The position numbers and the translations under genes are program-made. From NCBI RefSeq assembly GCF_003287285.1, contig NZ_QMIG01000024.1, forward strand, positions 1-64,000: a stretch of 64,000 nucleotides of DNA, in the 5' to 3' direction. The DNA is from Phytoactinopolyspora halophila. Its GTDB lineage: Bacteria; Actinomycetota; Actinomycetes; Jiangellales; Jiangellaceae. The number at the start of each line of letters is the position of its first letter. Position 1 is the stretch's first letter. Below the pieces are notes generated by a model. It did no database searches. It was not told the origin of the DNA and was given only the letters and a program-made list of their open reading frames with translations. Below are positions 1 through 8,059 of this stretch, in pieces.

Positions 1-89
1 GGGCTGCTGTCGTGCTCAACGCAGTGATCGCTTGGACCGCACATTTGTCAGACATGCCCTAGCCGACATCCCATCCCACACAGCACCTA

Positions 90-155
90 CTTCTTGGGTC
101 TGCGGAACGCCCAGCGGCCTAAATCTGGCTCTGTGCGTTCCGCAGACCCAAGAAG
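90..155. terminator. Perfect 21-bp inverted repeat, probable terminator
   Basis: Arms 90-110 and 135-155 are perfect reverse complements with a 24-nt loop. The structure lies 113 nt beyond the stop of the minus-strand oxidoreductase gene. There is no T-run, so its role as a terminator is inferred. I see no gene in the rest of 1-267. Confidence 0.6.
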
Positions 156-167
156 ATGCGGGACGAC

Positions 168-243
168 GGGCAGGGCCGGGCCGCGCGAGTCGGCGGGCGG
201 TGCCGGGGTCCAGCGGCGACGGTGGGCAGGGCCGGGCCGCGCG
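168..243. repeat. 20-bp direct repeat pair
   Basis: The same 20-bp GC-rich word occurs at 168-187 and 224-243, 56 bp apart, in the non-coding stretch behind the oxidoreductase gene. No function is visible; it may be a slippage product. Confidence 0.5.
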
Positions 244-267
244 GGACGGCGCGGGGGCAGGCACGGC

Positions 268-1191
268 TCAGGTAACGTGCGGGGCGACCTCGCTGGCGAC
301 GAGCTCCAGGTGTTCCAGGTCGGAGAGGTCGAGGACCTGCAGGTATACCCGGTCGGCACCGAGGTCGCGCAGCCTGCCGAGCTCGTCGACGACCTCCTGT
401 GTCGTGCCCGCGATACCGTTCTGCCGCAGCTCTGCGGGTTCGCGGCCGATGGCCGCCGCGCGGCGCTCGAACTCGGCTTCGTTCTGGCCGCACGCCAGCA
501 CGAGCGCGACCGAGTACGCCATTTCCCCGGGGTCGCGGCCGCCGTCGTCACACACCTTGCGGACGCGGGCGAACCGGTCACCGATCTCGTCCTTGGGCGG
601 GAACGGCGCGTTGTATTCCGTCGCGTACCGGGCGACGAGCACCGGCGTGCGCTTGGGCCCGTGACCGCCGATGATCAGCGGCAGCGGGTCCTGCACCGGT
701 TTGGGCAGGGCGGGCGAATTGGCGACCGTGTAGTAGTCACCGCCGAAGTCGAAGCGCCCTCCCACCGGCGTCTCCCACATACCAGTGATGATCTTGAGCT
801 GTTCTTCGAGCAGCTCGAACCGCCGTGGTGGGAAGGGCACCCCGTAGGCGGCGTGCTCGGCCGCGTACCAGCCGGCTCCCAGCCCGACTTCCAGGCGTCC
901 ACCCGACATGTGGTCCACCTGCGCAGCCTGGACGGCCAGCATCCCCGGATAGCGGAACGTCGCCGCCGTCACCAGCGTTCCCAGCCGAATCCGGGTGGTC
1001 TCCCGGGCCAGCGCGGCGAGTGTCAGCCAGGCGTCGGTCGGCCCGGGCAGCCCTCGGGTGTCGCCCATCGCCAGGAAGTGGTCGGAGCGGAAGAAGGCGT
1101 CGAACCCCAGGCGTTCGGTGGCTTGTGCCACCCGGAGCTGGTCCTCGTAGGTGGCGCCTTGCTGGGGTTCGGTGAAGATCCGTAGTTGCAT
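268..1191 (-). CDS. LLM-class F420-dependent oxidoreductase
   Basis: This is a 307-residue flavin/F420-dependent monooxygenase-like TIM-barrel protein of the luciferase-like (LLM) family, complete and of normal length. Family features seen are the N-terminal strand MQLRIFTEPQQGATYED, the RSDHF block near residue 35, the segment RLEVGLGAGWYAAEHAAYGVPFPP in the middle (a signature of the F420-using branch) and the LPLIIGGHG block near residue 190. Such enzymes transfer hydride from reduced F420 to an unknown substrate; the substrate cannot be read from sequence. It starts 13 bp after the stop of the upstream RNA methyltransferase gene on the same strand, so the two are probably co-transcribed. 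A strong inverted repeat lies downstream. Confidence 0.88.
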   Translation of the reverse strand: MQLRIFTEPQQGATYEDQLRVAQATERLGFDAFFRSDHFLAMGDTRGLPGPTDAWLTLAALARETTRIRLGTLVTAATFRYPGMLAVQAAQVDHMSGGRLEVGLGAGWYAAEHAAYGVPFPPRRFELLEEQLKIITGMWETPVGGRFDFGGDYYTVANSPALPKPVQDPLPLIIGGHGPKRTPVLVARYATEYNAPFPPKDEIGDRFARVRKVCDDGGRDPGEMAYSVALVLACGQNEAEFERRAAAIGREPAELRQNGIAGTTQEVVDELGRLRDLGADRVYLQVLDLSDLEHLELVASEVAPHVT

Positions 1192-1204
1192 GGTGTCAAG
1201 CCTT

Positions 1205-2476
1205 TCACGTCGCCGGCTCGTCCGCCGGCACTATCGTCGCCACGCACTCGACATGGTGGGTCATGGGAAACAGGTCGAAGGCGCGCAACCCGGACAGGCG
1301 ATAGCCGGCGGTGGCGAACGTCGCCAGGTCTCGCCCGAGCGCCGCGGGATCGCATGCCACGTAGGCGATCGCGCGCGGGTGCCGGCGCGCGATCTCGTGG
1401 ACGACGTTCAGCTTGGCGCCGGCCCTGGGCGGGTCCAGTACGACGACGTCGGCGCCAAGCTCGTCCTCCTTGCCCAGCACCCGGTCCACCGGTCCCGTGC
1501 GAAATGTCACCTGTTCGAGATCGGCGAGGTTGTTCCGGGCGTCGGCGGCGGCGCGCCGATCACCTTCGATCGCCACCACCGAGCCGTCGTGCCCCACGCC
1601 GTCGGCGAGCACGGCGGCGAACAGGCCGGCCCCGCTGTAGAGGTCGAGGGCGCGCTCGCCCGGGCGGGGACGCACGGCCTGCGCCACGGCCTCGCCGAGC
1701 AGATCGGCCGCGCCGGGATGCACCTGCCAGAAGCCCCCGGCGCTCACCTGCCACGTTCGGCCCCAGGCGGTCTCGGTCAGCTCGGCGTGCCCCTCGACGG
1801 TGCGGATCTTGCCGTGCTCGTCCGTCATCGCGACGGACACGTCGGCAGGCAGCTCGGGGACGTCGACGTCGCGCTGCCCGGGTTCGGCGATCACCAACCG
1901 CTCCCCCGTGCCGGACACGGCCGCTTGCACGGACTCCATGCCCGGCCACGGCCGCTGTTCGATCTGCAACGACCGGATTCCGGGGTGGGCGATCGCGCAC
2001 TCGTCGATGGGGACGACATCGTGGGAACGGTGCCTGCGGAGCCCGGCACGGTCCTCCTCGTCGACCGCGTACGTCATCCGGGTACGCCAGCCCAGCCCGT
2101 CGTGCTCGTCCGGCACCGGCTCGACCTCGACGTCCCACTCGATCCCCGCGAGTCGCCACAGCTGCTCGGCGATCACGTCCGCCTTCAGCCGCCGCTGCGC
2201 GGGGAGGCTCGCATGCTGCCAGTCGCACCCGCCGCACTTGCCCGGGCCGGCATACGGGCACGGCGGCTCGACCCGGTCCGCCGAGGGTGTCAGGATCTCC
2301 ACCGCGTCCGCCCGCCAGTACCGCGAGTCCTCCGTGCCCTCGGTGACGTGGGCGCGAACCCGTTCACCCGGCAGGGCGTGTCGCACGAAGACGACACGGC
2401 CGTCGTGACGGGCGATACCGAAGCCGCCGTGACCCACTCCGGTCACGTCGACGATGATCTCCACAGCGGCAGGCAC
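1205..2476 (-). CDS. TrmA/RlmD-family class I SAM-dependent RNA (uracil-C5) methyltransferase
   Basis: The protein has 423 residues, the usual family length. An N-terminal TRAM domain (about 1-65) is followed by the cysteine set C-PYAGPGK-CGGC near residues 73-84, which in RlmD/RumA binds a 4Fe-4S cluster. The C-terminal Rossmann methyltransferase domain has LDLYSGAGLF (SAM loop), VVLDPPRAG and the catalytic-loop motif YVACDPAALGRD, followed by MTHHVECVA. The family methylates C5 of uridines in rRNA or tRNA; the exact target site cannot be assigned. In mycobacteria a homologue sits beside the same pair of TrkA genes, which here are divergent with a 47-bp gap. Confidence 0.9.
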   Translation of the reverse strand: MPAAVEIIVDVTGVGHGGFGIARHDGRVVFVRHALPGERVRAHVTEGTEDSRYWRADAVEILTPSADRVEPPCPYAGPGKCGGCDWQHASLPAQRRLKADVIAEQLWRLAGIEWDVEVEPVPDEHDGLGWRTRMTYAVDEEDRAGLRRHRSHDVVPIDECAIAHPGIRSLQIEQRPWPGMESVQAAVSGTGERLVIAEPGQRDVDVPELPADVSVAMTDEHGKIRTVEGHAELTETAWGRTWQVSAGGFWQVHPGAADLLGEAVAQAVRPRPGERALDLYSGAGLFAAVLADGVGHDGSVVAIEGDRRAAADARNNLADLEQVTFRTGPVDRVLGKEDELGADVVVLDPPRAGAKLNVVHEIARRHPRAIAYVACDPAALGRDLATFATAGYRLSGLRAFDLFPMTHHVECVATIVPADEPAT

Positions 2477-2523
2477 AACGGCTATGGTAGGAAAGCCATT
2501 GTGTCAGGGGACAAGGGAGTCGC

Positions 2524-3189
2524 GTGCACGTCGTGATCATGGGGTGTGGCCGGGTGGGGTCCACCCTCGCGCACAGTATGCAAGCTCGCGGGCACACGGT
2601 CGCCGTGATCGACCGGGATTCCGATGCGTTTCGCCGGCTTCGCCCCGGTTTCGAAGGTGCGACGATCACCGGCATCGGCTTCGACCGCGACGTCTTGCAG
2701 GCGGCCGGTATCGGTGAAGCCAGCGCCTTCGCTGCCGTCAGCAGCGGCGACAATTCGAACGTCATCTCGGCACGGGTGGCGCGCGAGACCTTCGGCGTCG
2801 ATAACGTCGTCGCCCGCATCTACGACCCCGGGCGTGCCGAGGTGTACGAGCGGCTGGGCATCCCGACGGTCGCCACCGTGCGGTGGGCCGCCGATCAGGT
2901 GCTGCATCGCCTGCTGCCGGACGACATCATCCCGGAATGGTCCGACCCGTCCGGCGCGGTGCAGCTGGCACAGATTCCCGCCAGTCCGGCGTGGGCCGGC
3001 ACGTCCGTGGCCGAGCTGGAGCGCTCCAGCGGCTGCCGCGTCGCGTTTCTCGCCCGGTCCGGCCGCGGCATGATTCCCACGAGCGAGACCGTCATCGAGC
3101 ACGACGACCGCGTGTACGCCATGATGGATCCGGCCAAATCGGAAGGGCTGGCGCGTACACTCGCGGGCGACGCGGAGGGCAGGCAGTGA
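2524..3189 (+). CDS. TrkA-N/TrkA-C K+ uptake regulatory protein (first of pair, CeoB-like)
   Basis: The 221-residue protein has an N-terminal nucleotide-binding RCK (TrkA-N) domain with GCGRVGSTLA in a Rossmann beta-alpha-beta fold, acidic D at the end of strand 2 (VAVIDRDSDA), and a TrkA-C domain after about residue 135. It is expected to bind NAD(H) or nucleotides on the cytosolic face of a Trk/Ktr-type potassium channel. The start is the GTG at 2524, preceded by an AGGGAG ribosome site. The stop overlaps the ATG of the next gene (TGATG), so the two are translationally coupled. The pair corresponds to mycobacterial ceoB-ceoC. No channel subunit gene is in this window. Confidence 0.88.
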   Translation: MHVVIMGCGRVGSTLAHSMQARGHTVAVIDRDSDAFRRLRPGFEGATITGIGFDRDVLQAAGIGEASAFAAVSSGDNSNVISARVARETFGVDNVVARIYDPGRAEVYERLGIPTVATVRWAADQVLHRLLPDDIIPEWSDPSGAVQLAQIPASPAWAGTSVAELERSSGCRVAFLARSGRGMIPTSETVIEHDDRVYAMMDPAKSEGLARTLAGDAEGRQ

Positions 3190-3857
3190 TGCGGGTCGCC
3201 ATCGCCGGTGCCGGCAACGTGGGGCGTTCGATCGCCACTGAGCTGCTGGCCAACGGGCACGAGGTGCTGCTGATCGATCGGGACCCGGCAGCGATCAAGG
3301 CGGCGTCGGTGCCCCAGGCCGAATGGTTGCTCGCCGACGCGTGCGAGATGTCCACGCTGGAAGAGGCAGCGCTTGAGCGTTGCCACGTGACTATCGCCGC
3401 CAGCGGGGACGACAAGGTGAATCTCGTCGTGTCGCTGCTGGCCAAGACGGAGTTCGGAGTGCCGCGAGTGGTCGCGCGGGTCAACCAGCCGGACAACGAG
3501 TGGCTGTTCACCGAGGGGTGGGGCGTCGACGTGTCGGTGTCCACGCCGCGGATCATGTCCGCGCTGGTCGAAGAGGCCGTCAGCGTGGGCGACCTGGTCC
3601 GCCTGTTCACCTTCCGCCAGGGCGAGGCCAACCTCGTCGAGCTGACGCTGCCACCGGACTCCCCGATCTCCGGAACCGCCGTCGGCGAGGTCAGCTGGCC
3701 CGAGGACACCGCGCTCGTGGCGATCATCCGGGGCCGTCACGTGCACGACCCCGGTGCCGACATGCGGCTCGAAGCCGGCGACGAGCTGCTGTTCGTCGCG
3801 GCGCCGGAACGCGAGCGCTTCCTGGAGGATCTGCTCTCCCCCAAGGATTCAGCCTGA
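3189..3857 (+). CDS. TrkA-N/TrkA-C K+ uptake regulatory protein (second of pair, CeoC-like)
   Basis: The 222-residue paralogue of the preceding gene has the NAD-binding signature GAGNVGRSIA at residues 7-16, LLIDRD at the end of strand 2, and a TrkA-C domain (about 135-222) beginning at SVGDLVRLFTFRQGEANLVEL. The ATG at 3189 overlaps the upstream stop codon by one base, which fixes the start even though the reading frame is open further upstream. The 3' end overlaps the convergent DUF3159 gene by 9 bp. Two fused or paired RCK subunits are typical for this family and probably form a heteromeric ring. Confidence 0.88.
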   Translation: MRVAIAGAGNVGRSIATELLANGHEVLLIDRDPAAIKAASVPQAEWLLADACEMSTLEEAALERCHVTIAASGDDKVNLVVSLLAKTEFGVPRVVARVNQPDNEWLFTEGWGVDVSVSTPRIMSALVEEAVSVGDLVRLFTFRQGEANLVELTLPPDSPISGTAVGEVSWPEDTALVAIIRGRHVHDPGADMRLEAGDELLFVAAPERERFLEDLLSPKDSA

Positions 3858-4577
3858 CGGCTCGTCCTGCTCGCGCTCGTCGAGTTCTTGCGACTCCTCG
3901 AGTTCGTGCGGCTCGTCGCCCGCTTCACGCGCCTGGTACGCGTGGTACGCCGGACGGACCACCAGGTATGTCAGGTAGACGACGATCAAGAACAGCGGCC
4001 AGCTCATCAGCAGCCGCGCGGTGGCCAGCCAGCCCAGTTGCGACTCGCCGGCGAAGTACAGGGGCGCCTGGACGGCGAGCCGGACTGCGAACATCGCCAC
4101 CCACAGCAGGCTCGCGTTCGTGTACGCCCGCATCATGCGGCGGTCGCGGCGCCAGGCCGTGCCCTGGCCGGTGATGAACCCGACCAGCACGCCGATGATC
4201 GGCCAGCGGATCAGGATGGAAACGAGATAGGCGAAGCCATAGCCGACGTTGATCAACAGGCCGGGCAGGAAGACGTCCTCGGCCCGTCCGGTCCGGCTGG
4301 ACACGAACACGCCCACCCCGAGCACCAGGAACCCGGCGATGACGTTTTGCAGCTGATCCCGCCGCACCAGCCGGATCACCGCCAGCACCGCCCCGGCAGC
4401 CAGGGCTACCCACAGCGACACGGTGAGGTTGTGCCCGCCGACCGTGTAGATCACCGTGAACAGTGCCAGCGGCAGCCCCGCATCGAGCAGGGCTGCCGGT
4501 GTCAGGGCGTCGGCCGGGCGGAAGCGTTCGTCCGAGGTGATCGCGTTGAACCAGCCGGCGCGCCCGGGCGCGCTCAT
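3849..4577 (-). CDS. DUF3159 membrane protein
   Basis: The 242-residue integral membrane protein belongs to the actinobacterial DUF3159 family. About six hydrophobic segments are seen, for example around AALLDAGLPLALFTVIYTV, VALAAGAVLAVI, VIAGFLVLGVGVFVS and WPLFLIVVYLTYLVV. A conserved charged segment FITGQGTAWRRDRRMMRAY precedes the last helices and the C-terminal tail is acidic (HELEESQELDEREQDE). Function is unknown. It overlaps the upstream DUF3710 gene by 4 bp (ATGA). In mycobacteria an OB-fold gene usually lies between DUF3710 and DUF3159; it is missing here. Confidence 0.85.
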   Translation of the reverse strand: MSAPGRAGWFNAITSDERFRPADALTPAALLDAGLPLALFTVIYTVGGHNLTVSLWVALAAGAVLAVIRLVRRDQLQNVIAGFLVLGVGVFVSSRTGRAEDVFLPGLLINVGYGFAYLVSILIRWPIIGVLVGFITGQGTAWRRDRRMMRAYTNASLLWVAMFAVRLAVQAPLYFAGESQLGWLATARLLMSWPLFLIVVYLTYLVVRPAYHAYQAREAGDEPHELEESQELDEREQDEPSG

Positions 4578-5335
4578 CGTTCCTGCTCCGGATCGTCGAC
4601 GTCGTCATCGCTCGCGGCGCCGGCCACCGATGGAGCCGCCGCCTCGGCATCGGATGCCGCGTCGGAATCGGTGACGGTGGCGACCTCGTCACTTGCTTCG
4701 CGCCGGGCCGGCGGGGTGAGCGTGATCACCTCGCCGGGTGGCATCGGTCCTTCCCCGCGGACGACGACGACCTGGCGAACCACGTCCACCAGGTTCTGGA
4801 AGGCCGTGGCGTCGTTGATCGCCTTGCCGAGGAAGGTCGCACGCAGCATCCAGCGCGGGCCGTCGATTCCCGACACTCGCGACGGTTGATGGCCCTGCTT
4901 GCCGTCCTTGGTGGTAACCGGCACGACCATGCGCACCTCGGTGCCGAACGGGCCGCTGCCCTCCTGGACGTTTCCCCCGCGGCGTTTGGCGTCCTCCGCG
5001 ATCTGCAGCCGGGTCTGCTCCCACATCCCCGAGCTGCGTGGCGCGGCCACCGCGACGAGTTGCACGGCGGCGTCGCCCACGGCCAGCAGGGCGCTGCTGC
5101 CCCGCCCCGAGCGCTTGTCCATCTGGAGCTGGATCTTCATGCCCTCGACGCCCTTGATCAACAACCCGCCCAGATCGATCCGGGTGCGGCGTGCTTCCTC
5201 GATGTCGACCTCGGCAGCGTCGAACGGGCCGTCCGCGCGGGCGGGGTCCGCAGGTTCGGATGCAGCAGCCGTCTCCTCGTCTTCGGCCGTCTCGGAACCT
5301 TCGTCTCGATCATCTCGTCGCCGGCGTCGGAACAC
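4574..5335 (-). CDS. DUF3710 protein
   Basis: The 253-residue protein has a basic start (MFRRRRRDDRDE), an acidic low-complexity stretch to about residue 45, the conserved DUF3710 core beginning at ARRTRIDLGGLLIKGVEGM, and an acidic Ala/Asp/Ser-rich tail. It has no signal peptide or membrane segment. The function of the family is unknown; its fixed place next to dut in actinobacteria suggests co-regulation only. The start codon at 5335 lies 27 bp after the stop of dut, and its stop overlaps the DUF3159 start by 4 bp, so dut, DUF3710 and DUF3159 look like one operon. Confidence 0.87.
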   Translation of the reverse strand: MFRRRRRDDRDEGSETAEDEETAAASEPADPARADGPFDAAEVDIEEARRTRIDLGGLLIKGVEGMKIQLQMDKRSGRGSSALLAVGDAAVQLVAVAAPRSSGMWEQTRLQIAEDAKRRGGNVQEGSGPFGTEVRMVVPVTTKDGKQGHQPSRVSGIDGPRWMLRATFLGKAINDATAFQNLVDVVRQVVVVRGEGPMPPGEVITLTPPARREASDEVATVTDSDAASDAEAAAPSVAGAASDDDVDDPEQER

Positions 5336-5362
5336 CTGAACTACTCCCTCGTGTCGTTGCCC

Positions 5363-5818
5363 TCAACGACCTGTCGATCCGTAGCCACCATCACCGCGTG
5401 CCGATCCGGGCAACCGCTCGACCTCGTGAAACACGGCGCTCTCGACGCGCTGGACCACCAGCTGGGCAATCCGGTCGCCGCGTTCGAACACCGCCGGTTC
5501 GCGGAGATCGTGGTTGACCAGCACAACCTTGATCTCGCCACGATACCCCGCGTCGACGGTGCCGGGTGTATTGACGATGCTCACTCCCAGCCGATGCCCG
5601 AGCCCCGAGCGGGGGTGGACGAACGCAGCGTATCCCGCGGGTAGCGCGATCGCGATCCCGGTGCCGACAAGAGCGCGTTCACCCGGAGCGATCGTGACCG
5701 CTTCGGTGGTCACGAGGTCCGCGCCGGCGTCGCCGGCGTGTGCGTAGGACGGCAACGGGATCTCCGGGTCCAACCGGGAGACCAGTACCTCAACCTGTGG
5801 CGTTATGGCGGTGTTCAC
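5363..5818 (-). CDS. dut: Deoxyuridine 5'-triphosphate nucleotidohydrolase
   Basis: dUTPase hydrolyses dUTP to dUMP and pyrophosphate, keeping uracil out of DNA and feeding dTMP synthesis. All five trimeric dUTPase motifs are present: DAGADL (I), PRSGLG (II), [14 protein letters not shown] with the catalytic Asp (III), RGDRIAQLV (IV) and the C-terminal Arg/Gly motif [10 protein letters not shown] (V). The chosen GTG at 5818 gives 151 residues, matching the family; the frame stays open upstream to 6700 but that stretch is antisense to DUF3093 and DUF4193. The ribosome site before GTG is weak (AGGG). It is the first gene of the dut-DUF3710-DUF3159 operon. Confidence 0.95.
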   Translation of the reverse strand: MNTAITPQVEVLVSRLDPEIPLPSYAHAGDAGADLVTTEAVTIAPGERALVGTGIAIALPAGYAAFVHPRSGLGHRLGVSIVNTPGTVDAGYRGEIKVVLVNHDLREPAVFERGDRIAQLVVQRVESAVFHEVERLPGSARGDGGYGSTGR

Positions 5819-5872
5819 GCCCGCAGACCCTACCCGTGGTGATTGCCCGGGCGACGTGGCACCCTCCTTGAT

Positions 5873-6364
5873 ATGACTCGCGAACCCGGCACCGGCGAAC
5901 CTCTGTACCGGGAACGGCTTTTCGTCCCGGCGCGCTGGTGGTTGTTGCTGGTCCTGTTGGCCGGCGCCATCTGGCTCATCTACCAGCACGCCTACGGTCC
6001 CCGGGTATCGCTTCCGGTGGCGCTGCCCGGGCTGGCGTGCGGCGCGGCGGTACTCGTCCTTTACGGCCGCGCGCGCCTCACGGTCACCGCCGACGTGGTC
6101 GCCGCCGGCCGTGCCCGCTTGCCGCTCGATGCCGTGGGCACCGTCGAGGTACTCACCGGTGACGCGGCACGCTGGGCCCGTGGGCCCGAGCTCGACCCGC
6201 GGGCCTACCGCGTCATCCGTGGATACGTCGATCCGGTGGTGCGTATCCACGTGAGCGACGACGATCCGACACCGTACTGGCTGGTGTCGAGTCGCCGTCC
6301 CGATCGCTTTGCCGCAGCCATCGGGACGGCGCGGGCGGCGCGTACCTCGGCGGGAAGCAGCTAG
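5873..6364 (+). CDS. DUF3093 membrane protein
   Basis: The 163-residue protein has two adjacent hydrophobic helices (about residues 20-65, [16 protein letters not shown] and [15 protein letters not shown]) followed by a cytosolic C-terminal domain ending in [18 protein letters not shown], the pattern of the actinobacterial DUF3093 family, always found next to dut. Function is unknown. The ATG at 5873 is preferred because [12 protein letters not shown] is the family's usual beginning; no good ribosome site is visible. It is divergent from dut, and its stop overlaps the convergent DUF4193 gene by 4 bp. Confidence 0.83.
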   Translation: MTREPGTGEPLYRERLFVPARWWLLLVLLAGAIWLIYQHAYGPRVSLPVALPGLACGAAVLVLYGRARLTVTADVVAAGRARLPLDAVGTVEVLTGDAARWARGPELDPRAYRVIRGYVDPVVRIHVSDDDPTPYWLVSSRRPDRFAAAIGTARAARTSAGSS

Positions 6365-6663
6365 GCCGCGCAATCGCGGCACACGAGCTTCCCCCCGTCT
6401 TCCTTGGCGAGCTGGCTGCGGTGATGCACCAGGAAGCACTCGCCGCACGTGAACTCGTCGGCCTGCCGGGGCAGAACCCGTACCGCGAGCTCTTCGTTCG
6501 ACAGGTCTGCACCGGGAAGTTCGAGGGACTCGGCCATCTCGGCCTCGTCGACATCCACGATGCCCGACGAGGCCGAGTCCAGCCGCCGGGTCTTGAGGTC
6601 CTCGAGCGAGTCCTCGGAGATCTCCTCCTCGGACTTGCGCGGTGCGTCGTAATCGGTTGCCAT
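6361..6663 (-). CDS. DUF4193 zinc-ribbon protein
   Basis: This small acidic protein has 100 residues. The N-terminus [10 protein letters not shown] is the family signature. The C-terminal third is a probable zinc ribbon with CGEC near residue 73 and CRDC near residue 96, separated by the segment [18 protein letters not shown]. Function is unknown; DUF4193 is highly conserved and abundant in actinobacteria and always near dut. It is transcribed from the 369-bp intergenic region shared with the divergent LacI gene. Confidence 0.87.
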   Translation of the reverse strand: MATDYDAPRKSEEEISEDSLEDLKTRRLDSASSGIVDVDEAEMAESLELPGADLSNEELAVRVLPRQADEFTCGECFLVHHRSQLAKEDGGKLVCRDCAA

Positions 6664-7032
6664 AGGGCGTGACCCCCTCGATGGGCGTATAACGGTTCAC
6701 TCACTACGGGTCGGTGGCACCAGGCGGCACCACGTTCCGTCGTGCCCTTTCGTAACGCATGAGAGCCCGTGGTTGTGCCCGGCCCGAAGCCGAGATTTTG
6801 CCTGACTTCTTACCCGATCTGCACCTCGGCTCGCCGATGTGATGCAGATCATGCGCTGCGCCGCCTAACTACCGCCGTCGCAGAAATCTACCTCGGAGGG
6901 GATATTCGAGACCAATTCGTAATCCCTTTTCTCATTGACGCGCGCCGCCATGCGGACGAAACATAGGTTTCTATGGTGATGTCGAAACGCTTCGACGATG
7001 CGTTTCGACATGTCGGTGGAAGGAGACCTCGC
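6664..7032. other. Divergent intergenic region DUF4193 / LacI regulator
   Basis: These 369 bp hold no convincing gene. They contain an 8-bp inverted repeat (GATCTGCA at 816-823 and TGCAGATC at 843-850, offset 6000) and, near the LacI start, the operator-like palindrome described separately. Promoters for both flanking genes must lie here, but no consensus -35/-10 pair stands out. Confidence 0.5.
6980..7010. promoter_or_regulatory. Probable LacI-family operator (inverted repeat)
   Basis: TGTCGAAACGC at 6980-6990 is a perfect reverse complement of GCGTTTCGACA at 7000-7010. The left half itself contains the LacI-type pattern TCGAAACGCTTCGA. It lies 23 bp upstream of the LacI start codon, so autoregulation and control of the downstream sugar genes are likely. 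Confidence 0.6.
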
Positions 7033-8052
7033 ATGGCCACGATGAACGACGTCGCGAAGCTTGCCGGCGTCTCGGTCAGCACGGTCTCGTACGCGTTGAC
7101 CGGTGTCCGCCCCGTCACACCGGAGACCCGCGCCCGCATCCACGCCGCCATGGACGAGCTCGGCTACCAGCCCAACGCCATCGCGCGCAGCCTCGCCAGC
7201 CGTCGCACGCACATCATCGCCTTGCTCTTTCCCGGCATCGAGCTGGGCCTTTCGGGCACCGCGCTGGAGTTCGTCACCTCGGCAGCGGAGACCGCCCGCG
7301 AAGAGGGCTACCACCTGATGTTGTGGCCGATCGGCGACGACGAGGTCGGTGAGACCCGCAATCTCATCCATCAGCAGCTCGCCGATGGTGTGCTGGTGAT
7401 GGAGGTCCGCCTCGACGATCCGAGAGTCGACCTCCTGCGCGAGAGCCAGACGCCGTTCACCCTGATCGGGCGCACGGCAGACGCGGCAGGGCTCGATTAC
7501 GCCGACATCGACTTCGACACGACCGTGCGCGATGCGCTCGATCACCTCATCGGGCTCGGCCACGAGCGCATCGCGTTCGTCAGCCATTCCAAAGCGAGCC
7601 TCGACGCCGGTTACGGACCTACCGTGCGTGCCGGGGAGGCGTTCGAACGTCACATGACCGAACGGGGCCTCCCCGTCGTCGCGCGTCACTGCGACGAATC
7701 CGCCGACGCGGGACGCGCCGTGGTGAGCGAGCTCTGGCACGCTCACCCGGACATCACCGCGCTGATCACCATGAACGACGCGGCCACGTTCGGCGCCATG
7801 GCCCAGCTCGCCGACGACGGCCGGCAAGTGCCACGGGACGTCTCGGTGCTGTCGATCGCGTCGTCGCCGCGGGTCGCCGCGCTGAGCCATCCCCGCCTGA
7901 CCACGATGGCCGCCCCCGGAACGGAGCTCGGCCGGTCAGGAGTGCGTTCGCTGATCGAGCGAATCGAAGGCTCGCAGAGCGCAACGCTGCACGAGCTCGT
8001 TCCCTGCCGGCTCGACATCCAGGCCACGACATCCCCCCGAACGAAGGAGTGA
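7033..8052 (+). CDS. LacI-family transcriptional regulator of the GH31/GH1 sugar locus
   Basis: The 339-residue protein has an N-terminal LacI helix-turn-helix, MNDVAKLAGVSVSTVSYALTG, and hinge helix NAIARSLASRRT, followed by a periplasmic-binding-protein-like effector domain (about 62-335). The ATG at 7033 is preceded by GGAAGGAG at proper spacing and gives the normal family N-terminus. The stop is 7 bp before the solute-binding protein gene, so it heads the sugar operon. By position it should respond to the sugar imported by the neighbouring ABC transporter, probably an oligosaccharide released from plant cell walls. The inverted repeat just upstream is the likely operator. Confidence 0.9.
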   Translation: MATMNDVAKLAGVSVSTVSYALTGVRPVTPETRARIHAAMDELGYQPNAIARSLASRRTHIIALLFPGIELGLSGTALEFVTSAAETAREEGYHLMLWPIGDDEVGETRNLIHQQLADGVLVMEVRLDDPRVDLLRESQTPFTLIGRTADAAGLDYADIDFDTTVRDALDHLIGLGHERIAFVSHSKASLDAGYGPTVRAGEAFERHMTERGLPVVARHCDESADAGRAVVSELWHAHPDITALITMNDAATFGAMAQLADDGRQVPRDVSVLSIASSPRVAALSHPRLTTMAAPGTELGRSGVRSLIERIEGSQSATLHELVPCRLDIQATTSPRTKE

Positions 8053-8059
8053 CACGGCC

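Noticed and set aside
5819-6700. N-terminal extension of dut to 6700
   Set aside because: It would overlap DUF3093 and DUF4193 antisense and add nearly 300 residues not known in dUTPases; GTG 5818 gives the normal length.
6769-6966. 65-codon frame in the DUF4193-LacI intergenic region
   Set aside because: No ribosome site, mixed codon usage and no family resemblance; it lies over the regulatory region.
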